Positions 24,199 through 32,359 of a stretch of 53,705 bases of DNA are shown piece after piece. The stretch's first letter is position 1, and every line of letters starts with the position of its first letter. Below the pieces are notes generated by a model. That model made no database searches. It was given only the letters and a program-made list of their open reading frames with translations, and was not told the origin of the DNA. Source of the DNA: AC-50 sp035640455 (GTDB lineage Bacteria > Actinomycetota > Thermoleophilia > Gaiellales > Gaiellaceae); contig DASQWB010000130.1 of the NCBI GenBank assembly GCA_035640455.1, positions 1 through 53,705 on the forward strand, written 5' to 3'. The position numbers and the translations under genes are program-made.

Positions 24199-25103
24199 CC
24201 GGCCACCGCGCGCCGGACGTCGCCGCCGGCCTCGGCCAGCCGCGACCGCGCCGTCTCGGCGTCGGTCGCGGCGAGGAGCGCCACGATCGCGACCTTCCCG
24301 TCGCCCGCCGCGTCGGCGAGCGCCCGGTCGGCCTCCTCCTCCGAGGCACCGGTCGCCTGCCGCACGATCCGCCGCACCCGCTCGCGCAGCTTCTCGTTCG
24401 TCGCGTGGACGTCGACCATCAGGTCGCCGTAGGTCTTGCCGAGGCGGATCATCGAGACGGTCGAGATCGTGTTCAGGACGAGCTTCTGCGCCGTCCCGGC
24501 CTTGAGCCGCGTCGAGCCGGCGAGGAACTCGGGCCCGACGACGACGGCGATCTCGTGCTCCACGAGCCGTGCAAGCTCCGAATCGGGGGCGGAGACGACC
24601 CCGACAGTTAGCGCGGCCGCGTCAGCGGCCGCGCCTAGCGCACCGAGCACGTACGGCGTCCGGCCGCTCGCGCTGATCCCGACGACGGCGTCCGCTCCGT
24701 CCACCCCGAGCGCCTGGAGCTCTCGCGCGCCCGCCTCCGCGTCGTCCTCGGCCGCCTCCTGCTCGGCCGGCGCCGCGGGCAGCCCGCCCGCGAGCAGCGC
24801 GACCACCTGGCCGGGCTCGGTCGAGAACGTCGACTGGCACTCGGCGGCGTCGAGCGCCGCGATCCGGCCGGAGGAGCCCGCGCCGACGTAGATCAGCCGC
24901 CCGCCGAGCGCGAGCCGCGCGACGATCGCCTCGATCGCCGCCGCGATTGCGCCTCCCGCCCCGGCGACGACGGCCGCGACCGTCTCGTCCTGCCGGTTCA
25001 TCAGCTCGACGAGCTCCTCGGTCGAGCGGAGGTCGTAGTCGGCGCCCTCGGTCGCCCGCGCCTCGGTCACGAGCTCGTCGAGTGGCTTCGGCTGCGGGGC
25101 CAC
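24195..25103 (-). CDS. murQ: N-acetylmuramic acid 6-phosphate etherase
   Basis: 302 residues, GTG 25103. MurQ splits the D-lactyl ether of MurNAc-6-phosphate, giving GlcNAc-6-phosphate for NagA. One SIS domain; motifs 'RLIYVGAGSSGRIAALDAAE' (with catalytic Glu) and 'TFSTEPGQVVALLAGG', then 'VVGISASGRTPYV' and 'GTAQKLVLNTISTVSMIRLG' with a C-terminal UBA-like helical tail. First gene of the leftward operon, divergent from the ATPase gene. No MurNAc or anhMurNAc kinase is visible in the window, so how the sugar is phosphorylated is open. Confidence 0.95.
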   Translation of the reverse strand: MAPQPKPLDELVTEARATEGADYDLRSTEELVELMNRQDETVAAVVAGAGGAIAAAIEAIVARLALGGRLIYVGAGSSGRIAALDAAECQSTFSTEPGQVVALLAGGLPAAPAEQEAAEDDAEAGARELQALGVDGADAVVGISASGRTPYVLGALGAAADAAALTVGVVSAPDSELARLVEHEIAVVVGPEFLAGSTRLKAGTAQKLVLNTISTVSMIRLGKTYGDLMVDVHATNEKLRERVRRIVRQATGASEEEADRALADAAGDGKVAIVALLAATDAETARSRLAEAGGDVRRAVAG

Positions 25104-25124
25104 GAGGGCAGTCTACGCGGGATC

Positions 25125-25174
25125 GACCAAGGTGGTCAATACCATTTGTGCCGAGGTGGTATGGTCTGGTCTTG
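25125..25174. promoter_or_regulatory. Operator-like inverted repeats in the murQ/ATPase divergent promoter
   Basis: The 109-bp divergent spacer contains GACCA-AGG-TGGTC (25125-25137) overlapping TGGT-CAAT-ACCA (25133-25144), plus ATACCA (25139-25144) with TGGTAT (25157-25162), and TGGTCTTG (25167-25174). TGGTC...GACCA is the core of DasR/NagR-type GntR boxes (known consensus ACTGGTCTAGACCAGT). The linked GntR gene makes this its probable target for both operons. Confidence 0.6.
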
Positions 25175-25212
25175 CTTTTCGTGACGACCGGTCCTATGCT
25201 CCCTGAGCGCCG

Positions 25213-26409
25213 ATGGCGGAGATCGAGCTCGAGCACCTGACGAAGGTCTTCCCCGGCGGGGTCACCGCGGTGGCGGACGTGAGCCTCCGGATCGAGGACG
25301 GCGAGTTCATGGTCCTCGTCGGCCCGTCCGGCTGCGGCAAGTCGACGCTGCTGTGGATGATCGCCGGTCTCGAAGAGGTCACGGCGGGGCGGATCTCGAT
25401 CGGCGGCCGGGACGTCACCGACCTCGCGCCGCGGCGCCGCGACGTGGCGATGGTCTTCCAGAGCTATGCGCTCTACCCGCACATGTCGGTGCGTCACAAC
25501 ATCGGCTACGGCCTGAAGGTGCGGCGCGCGCCGAAGCCGGAGATCAAGCGCCGCGTCGAGGAGGTCGCGCAGCTCCTGGGCCTCGAGGACATGCTCGACC
25601 GGCGGCCGGCGCAGCTCTCGGGCGGCCAGCGCCAGCGGGTCGCGATGGGCCGCGCGATCGTGCGCGAGCCGAAGGCGTTCCTGATGGACGAGCCGCTCTC
25701 GAACCTCGACGCGAAGCTCCGCGTCGGCGTCCGCGCCTCGCTCGCCCAGCTCCACGCGCGGCTCGGGGTGACGACGGTCTACGTCACGCACGACCAGACC
25801 GAGGCGATGACGCTGGGCCAGCGCGTCGCCGTCATGCGCGACGGCCGCATCCTGCAGGCCGATGCGCCGCAGACGCTCTACCAGGAGCCGGTCGACCTGT
25901 TCGTCGCGGCCTTCATCGGGACGCCCGCGATGAACCTCGTCGAGGCGCGGATCGACGACAACCATGCCGTCTTCGGCCAGTTCCGTATCCCGCTCGACCC
26001 GCGGCGGCGGCCGCCTCGGGGCGTGCGCGAGGTCGTGCTCGGCCTGCGGCCGGAGAGCTTCGAGGACGCCGCGTTCGCGCCCGCCGACCTGCCGCGCATA
26101 GAGGTCGAGATCACCGTCCTCGAGGAACTCGGCTCCGACGCACACGTCTTCTTCCACGTCGACGCGCCGCGCATCAGCTCGGAGGCGGTCGAGGCGGAAG
26201 GGGACGAGGCGACCCTTCTCGTCGAGGAGAAGGCGCTCTTCAACGCACGCGTAGACCCGCGGACACGCGCAGAGGTGGGGAGCCGCCTCGAGCTCGCAGT
26301 CGACGCGAGCCGCTTCCACTACTTCGATCCGAAGACGGGGAAGACGCTCCTCGCGGCGAAACCGGCCCGAGAACCTGCCGAGCGGGACGAGGTGGTCTTG
26401 ACCACATGA
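25213..26409 (+). CDS. MsiK/UgpC-like sugar ABC transporter ATPase
   Basis: 398 residues, ATG 25213. Walker A 'GPSGCGKST' (~37-45), Q-loop 'MVFQSYALYPHMSV', signature 'LSGGQRQRVAMGRA' (~135-148), Walker B 'AFLMDEPLSNLD', H-loop 'YVTHDQTEAM'. A C-terminal TOBE/MOP domain (~245-370) is typical of the MalK/MsiK/UgpC group that energises carbohydrate importers. It should drive the downstream permeases. Its last codons hold an operator-like palindrome, and it overlaps the GntR gene by ATGA. Confidence 0.93.
   Translation: MAEIELEHLTKVFPGGVTAVADVSLRIEDGEFMVLVGPSGCGKSTLLWMIAGLEEVTAGRISIGGRDVTDLAPRRRDVAMVFQSYALYPHMSVRHNIGYGLKVRRAPKPEIKRRVEEVAQLLGLEDMLDRRPAQLSGGQRQRVAMGRAIVREPKAFLMDEPLSNLDAKLRVGVRASLAQLHARLGVTTVYVTHDQTEAMTLGQRVAVMRDGRILQADAPQTLYQEPVDLFVAAFIGTPAMNLVEARIDDNHAVFGQFRIPLDPRRRPPRGVREVVLGLRPESFEDAAFAPADLPRIEVEITVLEELGSDAHVFFHVDAPRISSEAVEAEGDEATLLVEEKALFNARVDPRTRAEVGSRLELAVDASRFHYFDPKTGKTLLAAKPAREPAERDEVVLTT
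26392..26405. promoter_or_regulatory. Operator-like palindrome at the GntR gene start
   Basis: GTGGTC-TT-GACCAC, a perfect 14-bp inverted repeat lying in the last codons of the ATPase gene and touching the ATG (26406) of the GntR regulator. The core TGGTCTTGACCA differs by one base from the DasR-type core TGGTCTAGACCA. Placement suggests autoregulation. Confidence 0.6.
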
Positions 26410-27161
26410 CGAAGCAGAGCGAGACACGCGACCGCGTCCTCGACCTCATCGAGCAGCTCGGCGTGGGAGACGCGATTCCCTCCGAGCGGCAGCTCAGCTC
26501 CGACCTCGGCGTCTCGCGGCTGACGGTGCGGGCGGCCCTCGACGACCTCGTCCGCGAGGGCTACCTCGTCCGCCGCCGCGGCTCGGGCACGTTCGTCAGC
26601 GAGCCGAAGATCGCGCAGGAGCTGACGCTCACGTCGTTCACCGACGACATGAAGCGCCGCGGCATGCGGCCGGCCTCGCGCACGCTCGAGCTGAAGGTCG
26701 TTCCCGCCGGCGCGCGCCTGGGCCGGTTCCTCCACGTCTCGCCGTCGGAGCGGATCATGGTTGCCAAGCGGCTCCGGCTCGCCGACCGCGAGACGATGGC
26801 GATCGAGACGCTGCACGTGCCCGAGAAGCTCGTCCCAGGGCTCACGGCGGCCGACCTCGAGGCCGGCTCGTTCTACGAGCTGCTGCGCGAGCGATACGGC
26901 GTCGTCATCGCCGGCGGCATCCAGACGATCGAGCCGACGGTGACGAACGAGGAGGAGTCGGCGGCCCTCGGCGTACCGCTCCACTCGCCGGCCTTCCTCT
27001 TCGAGCGCTTCAGCCGTGACGAGAACGGCGCCATCGTCGAGTTCGTCCAGTCGACCTACCGGGGCGACCGCTACCGAATCGTCACCGACCTGAGCCACGG
27101 CGCCGAGCCCCGCCGCGCGGCTCCCGCGCTGGTCGCGCGCGACGGGCGAGCCGTCTCCTGA
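26406..27161 (+). CDS. GntR/HutC-family (UTRA) transcriptional regulator, DasR/NagR-like
   Basis: 251 residues, ATG 26406 overlapping the ATPase stop. N-terminal winged helix (1-72): 'IPSERQLSSDLGVSRLTVR' then 'EGYLVRRRGSGTFVSEPK'. UTRA effector domain (~80-240): 'SFTDDMKRRGMRPASRTLEL', 'AIETLHVPEKLVPGL' and 'QSTYRGDRYRIVTDL'. HutC-type regulators of this kind bind phosphorylated amino sugars such as GlcN-6-P or GlcNAc-6-P. It lies within an amino-sugar import and catabolic locus and close to three TGGTC/GACCA sites, so it probably represses both divergent operons. Confidence 0.88.
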   Translation: MTKQSETRDRVLDLIEQLGVGDAIPSERQLSSDLGVSRLTVRAALDDLVREGYLVRRRGSGTFVSEPKIAQELTLTSFTDDMKRRGMRPASRTLELKVVPAGARLGRFLHVSPSERIMVAKRLRLADRETMAIETLHVPEKLVPGLTAADLEAGSFYELLRERYGVVIAGGIQTIEPTVTNEEESAALGVPLHSPAFLFERFSRDENGAIVEFVQSTYRGDRYRIVTDLSHGAEPRRAAPALVARDGRAVS

Positions 27162-27178
27162 ATGGCCAGTCAGAAAAT

Positions 27179-27241
27179 TGGTCTTGACATCACCAGTGGT
27201 GATGTGCGAATGTCCCCGGCGTGGCCAACTGGTATGAACCA
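27179..27241 (+). promoter_or_regulatory. Promoter and operators upstream of the solute-binding protein gene
   Basis: A consensus -35 TTGACA (27184-27189) has only a weak -10 candidate about 17-18 bp downstream (GAATGT, 27208). Between them lies CATCACCA-G-TGGTGATG (27188-27204), a perfect 17-bp palindrome. TGGTCTTGAC (27179-27188) overlaps the -35 and shares ten bases with the site at 26393. A further TGGT-ATGA-ACCA lies at 27230-27241. The palindrome between -35 and -10 suits repression. Confidence 0.6.
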
Positions 27242-27330
27242 CTTGGCGGCCGCAACGCACGACCCCCGTACGGCCACATGAGGGGGCTGAGCAGACGTAG
27301 GCCGTCCACCGACTTCTTGGAGGACCGTCT

Positions 27331-28581
27331 ATGAAACCGCGCTTCGTCGCCGGCCTCGTGCTGGCCGCAGCTCTCACGTTCGCGGTCTCCACTGCGTCCG
27401 CCCGCACCGACGGGCCGACGCGGGCAACCGCGAGCAAGATCACCGTCTGGCTCCAGGTCGATGCTCAGACCGGCTGGCCTGACCTCGTCGCCTCGACGAA
27501 CCAGGCGTTCCAGAAGGCGCATCCAGGGGCGACCGTCGACGTGCAGTACCAGACCTGGCCCGACCACCTCGGGAAGTTCGACGCCACGCTCGCCGGCGGC
27601 AACGTCCCCGACGTCATCGAGATGGGGAACACCGAGATGACGAAGTACATGGCGGCGGGCGCGTTCGCGAACCTGAGCGGCGACAAGAGCTCGTTCGCGA
27701 ACTCCCGGAACTGGCTGAAGGGCCTCGCCGACTCGGCGACGTTCAACGGCAAGCTCTACGGCGTGCCCTACTACGCCGGCTCGCGCGTCGTCACGTACCG
27801 CACGGACCTGTACAAAAAGATCAAGGCGAAGGCTCCGAAGAGCCTCTCGCAGTTCACCGCGATCGCGAAGAAGCTCCGCGCGAAGAACGGCAAGCGCGGC
27901 TTCTCGCCGGTGTACTTCGCCGGAACCGACTGGTACTTCGCGATGAGCTTCGTGTACGACTACGGCGGCCGCATCGCGACCTACAGCCGCGGCAAGTGGC
28001 ACGGCGCCCTCGACTCGGCGAAGTCGCGCGCCGGGCTGGCCGCATTCGCCCGGTTCTTCAAGGCCGCGTCGCGTGCGAGCAAGACCGGCACCGAGGACCG
28101 GCCGCAGCCCTACGACGTCTACGCACAGGGACAGGCGGCCTCGATCGTCGGCCCCGCGTGGTTCAGCTGCTGCGTCGGCAAGAAGTACAAGAACGTCACG
28201 GGGCAGTTCGTGATGCCGGGCCACAAGGCCGGCCAGTCGATGCCGGGCTTCCTCGGCGGCTCCGACCTCGCCGTCCCCAACGGCTCCAACGACAAGGCGC
28301 TCGCGAAGGACTGGATCAGGCTCTTCACGAACACCGAGGCGGAGAAGACGCTCCAGGCGAAGGGGAACATCCCGAACGCCACCAACCTGCTCGGCAACAG
28401 CGTGAACGAGCGCGCCGCGAAGCGGAGCTGGTTCGTCCCGACCGCGAAGCACTGGGTCGACGTCGAGAACGGCAACATCCTCCGGACGATGCTGGCCCGG
28501 ATCAACACCGGCAAGAACAGCATCAAGGAGGCGAGCTCCTGGGCGAGCGACAACATCGCGCTCACCCTGAACCGACCGTAA
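27331..28581 (+). CDS. Sugar ABC transporter substrate-binding protein
   Basis: 416 residues, ATG 27331 with TTGGAGGA upstream. Signal peptide of ~26 residues ('LAAALTFAVSTASA'). A family-1 extracellular solute-binding fold follows: 'ITVWLQVDAQTGWPDLVAST', 'GNVPDVIEMGNTEMTKYMAA', 'GKLYGVPYYAGSRVVTYRTD' and 'GSDLAVPNGSNDKALAKDWI'. There is no lipobox Cys, so anchoring is unclear. With its permeases it should bind an oligosaccharide; the context suggests chitobiose or muropeptide sugars, as inference. A 186-bp intergenic region with operators precedes it. Confidence 0.93.
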   Translation: MKPRFVAGLVLAAALTFAVSTASARTDGPTRATASKITVWLQVDAQTGWPDLVASTNQAFQKAHPGATVDVQYQTWPDHLGKFDATLAGGNVPDVIEMGNTEMTKYMAAGAFANLSGDKSSFANSRNWLKGLADSATFNGKLYGVPYYAGSRVVTYRTDLYKKIKAKAPKSLSQFTAIAKKLRAKNGKRGFSPVYFAGTDWYFAMSFVYDYGGRIATYSRGKWHGALDSAKSRAGLAAFARFFKAASRASKTGTEDRPQPYDVYAQGQAASIVGPAWFSCCVGKKYKNVTGQFVMPGHKAGQSMPGFLGGSDLAVPNGSNDKALAKDWIRLFTNTEAEKTLQAKGNIPNATNLLGNSVNERAAKRSWFVPTAKHWVDVENGNILRTMLARINTGKNSIKEASSWASDNIALTLNRP

Positions 28582-28608
28582 CCACCATGACCCGGGACGC
28601 GCCCCTCG

Positions 28609-29589
28609 GTGTCGAGTAGCCACGTCCCGTCCCAAGCGGCGCTCGCCGCCGAGGCTGCCCCCTGGCCTCGGCGGCGGCGCCGTCTCACGTGGGCGCACGC
28701 CTTCCGATTCGCGCTCCCGTACCTGCTGATCGCCCCTGTCCTCGGCACGATCGGCGCGATCCTCGGCTACCCGCTCTACCACCTCGTCAAGATCTCGCGG
28801 GAGCGGTACGGGCTCTTCGAACTGATCCAGCACAAGGGCTACCCCGTCGGCTGGGCCAACTTCAGCTCCGTCCTCCACGACTCGATCTTCTGGCACACGC
28901 TCCTGCGCACGGTCGTCTTCACGGTCGCGAACGTCGGCCTGACGATGGTGCTCGGGACGCTGATCGCGCTCCTCCTCGTCCGCGTCAGCTCGATCGTGCG
29001 CGTGGCGCTGACGACGGGTCTCGTACTCGTCTGGTCGATGCCGATCGTCGTCGCCGTGCAGGTCTGGTACTGGATGACGAACTACGAGAACGGCGTCCTC
29101 AACTATGCCCTGACGAAGCTCCACCTCGGCGACTACTACCAGCACGACTGGTACGCGACGCCGTTGTCCCAGCTCTCGCTCGTGACCGCGCTCATCGTCT
29201 GGGGCGCGGTCCCCTTCGTCGTCGTGACCGTCTACGCGGCGCTGTCGCAGGTGCCCGCCGAGCTGCTCGAGGCGGCCGAGATCGACGGCGCGAGACCGTG
29301 GCGCGTCTTCAAGGACGTCACCTTCCCGATCCTGAAGCCGATCTTCCTCATCCTCACGAGCCTCTCGATCATCTGGGACTTCGGCGTCTTCACCCAGCCG
29401 TTCCTGCTCATCGGGCAGACGCACATCAACACGTCGAATTACCTGATGGGCATCTACCTCTTCGAGGAGGGCTACCTCAAGAGCGACTTCGGGCGCGGCG
29501 CCGCGATCTCGATCCTCATGCTGCTCATGGTCGCGATCCTCAGCGTCGTCTACGTCAGGAAGATGGTGCGAATGGAGGAGGTGCGATGA
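28609..29589 (+). CDS. Sugar ABC transporter permease (MalF/DasB type)
   Basis: 326 residues, GTG 28609. Six TM helices with the first at ~35-58. The inner-membrane EAA loop is seen as 'ELLEAAEIDGARPWRVFKDV' followed by 'TFPILKP', the site that contacts the ATPase. It forms a heterodimer with the next gene's product. Between the binding-protein stop and this start there are 27 bp with an ATG-started frame that stops after ten codons; I judge that not a gene. Confidence 0.93.
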   Translation: MSSSHVPSQAALAAEAAPWPRRRRRLTWAHAFRFALPYLLIAPVLGTIGAILGYPLYHLVKISRERYGLFELIQHKGYPVGWANFSSVLHDSIFWHTLLRTVVFTVANVGLTMVLGTLIALLLVRVSSIVRVALTTGLVLVWSMPIVVAVQVWYWMTNYENGVLNYALTKLHLGDYYQHDWYATPLSQLSLVTALIVWGAVPFVVVTVYAALSQVPAELLEAAEIDGARPWRVFKDVTFPILKPIFLILTSLSIIWDFGVFTQPFLLIGQTHINTSNYLMGIYLFEEGYLKSDFGRGAAISILMLLMVAILSVVYVRKMVRMEEVR

Positions 29590-30491
29590 CGGCCGACGCG
29601 CAGATCGCGCCGACCCCGACGGCAGTCGAGCCCGCACGGGCGGCGCCGAGGAGGCGCGGCCGGGGACGCCGCGCGCGGCAGACGGCCTGGAACCTCGTCG
29701 GCATCGCCGTCCTCGTGCTCATGGCCTTCCCGGTCTTCTGGATGATCTCGACCGCCTTCAAGCCCGACGACCAGATCAACAGCCTCAACCCGACCTGGTT
29801 CTCGCTTCATCCGACGATCGCCCACTTCCGCGACGCGATCCACCGGCCGTTCTTCTGGGACGACATCAAGAACAGCCTGATCATCGTCGGCGTCGCCGTC
29901 GCGCTCTCGATGGTGCTCGCCTTCCTCGCCGCGATCGCCTTGGCGAAGTTCCGCTTCACGGGCCGGAAGCTCTTCATCGTGCTGATGATCGGCATCCAGA
30001 TGCTGCCGCAGGCCGGGCTGATCATCCCGCTCTACGTCGTCCTCGCCCGCTACCACCAGGTGAACACGCTGAGCGGCGTGATCGTCACCTATATGACGTT
30101 CGTGCTGCCCTTCTCCGTGTGGACGCTGCGCGGCTTCCTGATCGGGATCCCGCGCGAGCTCGAGGAGGCCGCGATGGTCGACGGCTCGAGCCGCCTCGGC
30201 GCCTTCGTCAGGATCCTCCTCCCGCTCGTCGCGCCCGGCCTCGTCGCGACGTCGATCTTCGCCTTCATCACGAGCTGGAACGAGTACATCTTCGCCCGCA
30301 TCCTCTTGAGCGAGGGGCAGAAGCAGACCGCGACGGTGTGGCTCTCGTACTTCACCGGCACGAGCCGCCACACGGACTGGGGCGGGCTGATGGCGGGCTC
30401 GACGCTCGTCGCGATCCCGGTCGTGATCTTCTTCCTGCTCGTGCAGCGGAAGATCGCCTTCGGGCTGACGGCGGGCGCCGTCAAGGCTTGA
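29586..30491 (+). CDS. Sugar ABC transporter permease (MalG/DasC type)
   Basis: 301 residues, ATG 29586, overlapping the first permease by ATGA. An Arg-rich N-terminal tail, then six TM helices. EAA loop 'ELEEAAMVDGSSRLGAFVRI' followed by 'LLPLVAPGL'. 'TSWNEYIFARILLS' is characteristic of the MalG group. It completes the importer with the ATPase and binding protein. Its stop shares bases with the start of the GH3 gene, so all are probably one transcript. Confidence 0.93.
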   Translation: MTADAQIAPTPTAVEPARAAPRRRGRGRRARQTAWNLVGIAVLVLMAFPVFWMISTAFKPDDQINSLNPTWFSLHPTIAHFRDAIHRPFFWDDIKNSLIIVGVAVALSMVLAFLAAIALAKFRFTGRKLFIVLMIGIQMLPQAGLIIPLYVVLARYHQVNTLSGVIVTYMTFVLPFSVWTLRGFLIGIPRELEEAAMVDGSSRLGAFVRILLPLVAPGLVATSIFAFITSWNEYIFARILLSEGQKQTATVWLSYFTGTSRHTDWGGLMAGSTLVAIPVVIFFLLVQRKIAFGLTAGAVKA

Positions 30492-31882
30492 TTCTGGCGC
30501 GGCTGGCGGCCGCTTGCCTCCTCCCGGGTTTCGAGGGGCTCGAGCCGCCCGACTGGCTTCGCCGGTGGGCCGAGGACGGCCTCGGCGGCGTCCTCCTCTT
30601 CTCGCGCAACGTCGAGAGCCGCGAACAGGTGGCCGCCTTGACGGCGGCGCTGCCGGGCCTCGTGGTCGCGATCGACGAGGAGGGCGGCGACGTCACGCGG
30701 CTCGAGCACGCGACCGGGAGCTCGTATCCGGGCAACTACGCGCTCGGCGTTGTCGACGACGTCGAGCTCACCGAGCGGGTCGCGGCGGCGATCGGCGCGG
30801 AGCTCGCCGCGGTCGGCGTGAGCCTGAACCTCGCGCCGGTCGCCGACGTGAACACGAACCCGCGGAACCCGGTGATCGGCGTCCGCTCCTTCGGCTCGGA
30901 TCCGGAGCTCGTCTCGCGACACGTCGGCGCATATGTGATCGGGCTCCAGGGCGCCGGCGTCGCCGCCTGCGCCAAGCACTTTCCCGGCCACGGCGACACG
31001 GAGGTCGACTCGCACCTCGACCTGCCGACCGTCCGGGGCGACCTCGCCGCCGCTCTACTTCCGTTCCGGGCGGCGATCGAGGCCGGCGTCCGCGCGATCA
31101 TGACCGCCCACATCCGCGTGCCCGAGCTCGACGACGCGCCGGCCACGCTGAGCCGCCGCGTCCTCCACGGCCTGCTGCGTGAGGAGCTCGGCTTCACCGG
31201 CGTCGTGGTCACCGACGCGCTCGACATGAAGGGCGTCGCAACGATGGGGATCGAGTGCGCCGTCCGGGCGCTCGCCTCGGGTGCGGACGCGCTGTGTCTT
31301 GGCTCGGGCCTCGGCCCCGAGCCGCTCGAGACCGCTCATCGGGCGATCGTCGAGGCGGTGCGCGCCGGACGCCTTGCCGAGGAGCGGCTGGCGGACGCCG
31401 CGGCGCGCGTCGCGGACATGTCCGCTACGGCCCCCGGTGACTGTCACGTGACAGTCACCGCGGTCGGGCTCGCCGCCGCCCGCCGCGCTCTCCGGGCCGA
31501 GGGCGCCGTCGAGCTCTCGCGGCCGCCGGTCGTCGTCGAGCTGACGCCGGAGCCATCGATCGCCGCGGGCCCGGCGCGGCACGGGCTCGGGGACGTGCTC
31601 GGCGCCGAGACGGTGCGGGGCGACGCCGGGCCGCGCGGGCTTCCCGCAGATCGGCAGCTCGTCCTCGTCCTGCGCGACGCGCACCGGCACGCGTGGGAGC
31701 GCGAGACGGCCGAGCTCCTCCTCGCCGCCGCGCCGGACGCGGTCGTCGTCGAGACGGGCCTCCCGCTGTGGCGGCCGGACGGCGCCGCCGGCTGGATCGC
31801 GACGCACGGCTACGGCCGAGCGAACCTCGAAGCGGCCGCCGAGGTCCTGGGCGCTACGAGCCGCCGACGCCGATCGCGGTGA
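30488..31882 (+). CDS. nagZ: GH3 beta-N-acetylhexosaminidase (NagZ-like)
   Basis: 464 residues, TTG 30488 (TTGA overlap). The GH3 fold with NagZ hallmarks: 'DGLGGVLLFSRNVES', 'VAIDEEGGDVTRL', 'SLNLAPVADVNTNPRNPVIG', the substrate-binding and general-acid segment 'CAKHFPGHGDTEVDSH', and nucleophile Asp in 'VVVTDALDMKGV'. No signal peptide, so cytoplasmic: it would cut imported GlcNAc-MurNAc or chito-oligosaccharides. A second domain of about 130 residues follows. At the domain joint (residues 317-324) lies the octapeptide GDCHVTVT, encoded by the 24-bp palindromic repeat. Confidence 0.9.
   Translation: MILARLAAACLLPGFEGLEPPDWLRRWAEDGLGGVLLFSRNVESREQVAALTAALPGLVVAIDEEGGDVTRLEHATGSSYPGNYALGVVDDVELTERVAAAIGAELAAVGVSLNLAPVADVNTNPRNPVIGVRSFGSDPELVSRHVGAYVIGLQGAGVAACAKHFPGHGDTEVDSHLDLPTVRGDLAAALLPFRAAIEAGVRAIMTAHIRVPELDDAPATLSRRVLHGLLREELGFTGVVVTDALDMKGVATMGIECAVRALASGADALCLGSGLGPEPLETAHRAIVEAVRAGRLAEERLADAAARVADMSATAPGDCHVTVTAVGLAAARRALRAEGAVELSRPPVVVELTPEPSIAAGPARHGLGDVLGAETVRGDAGPRGLPADRQLVLVLRDAHRHAWERETAELLLAAAPDAVVVETGLPLWRPDGAAGWIATHGYGRANLEAAAEVLGATSRRRRSR
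31436..31459. repeat. 24-bp palindromic element, copy 3 (perfect, in nagZ)
   Basis: GGTGACTGTCAC plus its exact reverse complement. In frame in nagZ it reads GDCHVTVT, and because it is perfectly symmetric it would encode the same octapeptide in the other orientation. Confidence 0.92.
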
Positions 31883-32288
31883 GGAGGACGAGCACGACCG
31901 TCGTCACGGCCAGCACGCCGTGCAGCCCGACGATCGAGACCGGGAAATGCTGCTCGGCAGGTGTGGCCGGGCTCACCGCCTCCGCGATCGCGCCCCGGGC
32001 CTGGCGACGGCGGAGCCAGATAGCGAACATCGTCCAGCCGAGCACCGCGACGACCGCGAGGATTGCGAACGCGATCCACGCGAGCGCGTCCTTGTCGGCG
32101 AAGAGGTAGACGATCCAGATCACGAGCCCGGTCGCGGCGAGGAGGAAGTGGCTCAGGATCAGCGGCGGGCGGATCCGGCTCCCGCCCTCGCGTCCCTGCC
32201 CCATGCCGCCGCGGGCAAGCCAGATCGCGAGCAGGACGAAGCCGCCGCCGGCCGTGACCAACCACGCGATGAGCGCCGCCCATTTCAT
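31854..32288 (-). CDS. Four-TM membrane protein, function unknown
   Basis: 144 residues, ATG 32288. Four TM helices: ~3-25 ('WAALIAWLVTAGGGFVLLAI'), ~45-64, ~70-90 and ~118-140. The loop 'GQGREGGSRIRPPLILSHFL' is basic. The pattern suggests a small four-helix integral membrane protein, perhaps DUF2269/DUF420-like, but I cannot name the family. The 3' end overlaps nagZ by 29 bp; it is divergent from the GTPase gene. Confidence 0.7.
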   Translation of the reverse strand: MKWAALIAWLVTAGGGFVLLAIWLARGGMGQGREGGSRIRPPLILSHFLLAATGLVIWIVYLFADKDALAWIAFAILAVVAVLGWTMFAIWLRRRQARGAIAEAVSPATPAEQHFPVSIVGLHGVLAVTTVVLVLLTAIGVGGS

Positions 32289-32359
32289 CGCCAGTCGGAA
32301 CTATGCACCGCTCAGCGCTCTTAAAACCTCTCGCCGGTGCTTACTCTCACACCGTGCCG

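Noticed and set aside
28587..28619. Ten-codon ATG frame between the binding protein and first permease
   Set aside because: Too short, no ribosome-binding site of its own, no pattern suggesting a leader peptide.
27190..29637. 815-codon leftward open frame across the binding protein and permease genes
   Set aside because: Compositionally biased antisense shadow; the rightward genes have clear family motifs and ribosome-binding sites.
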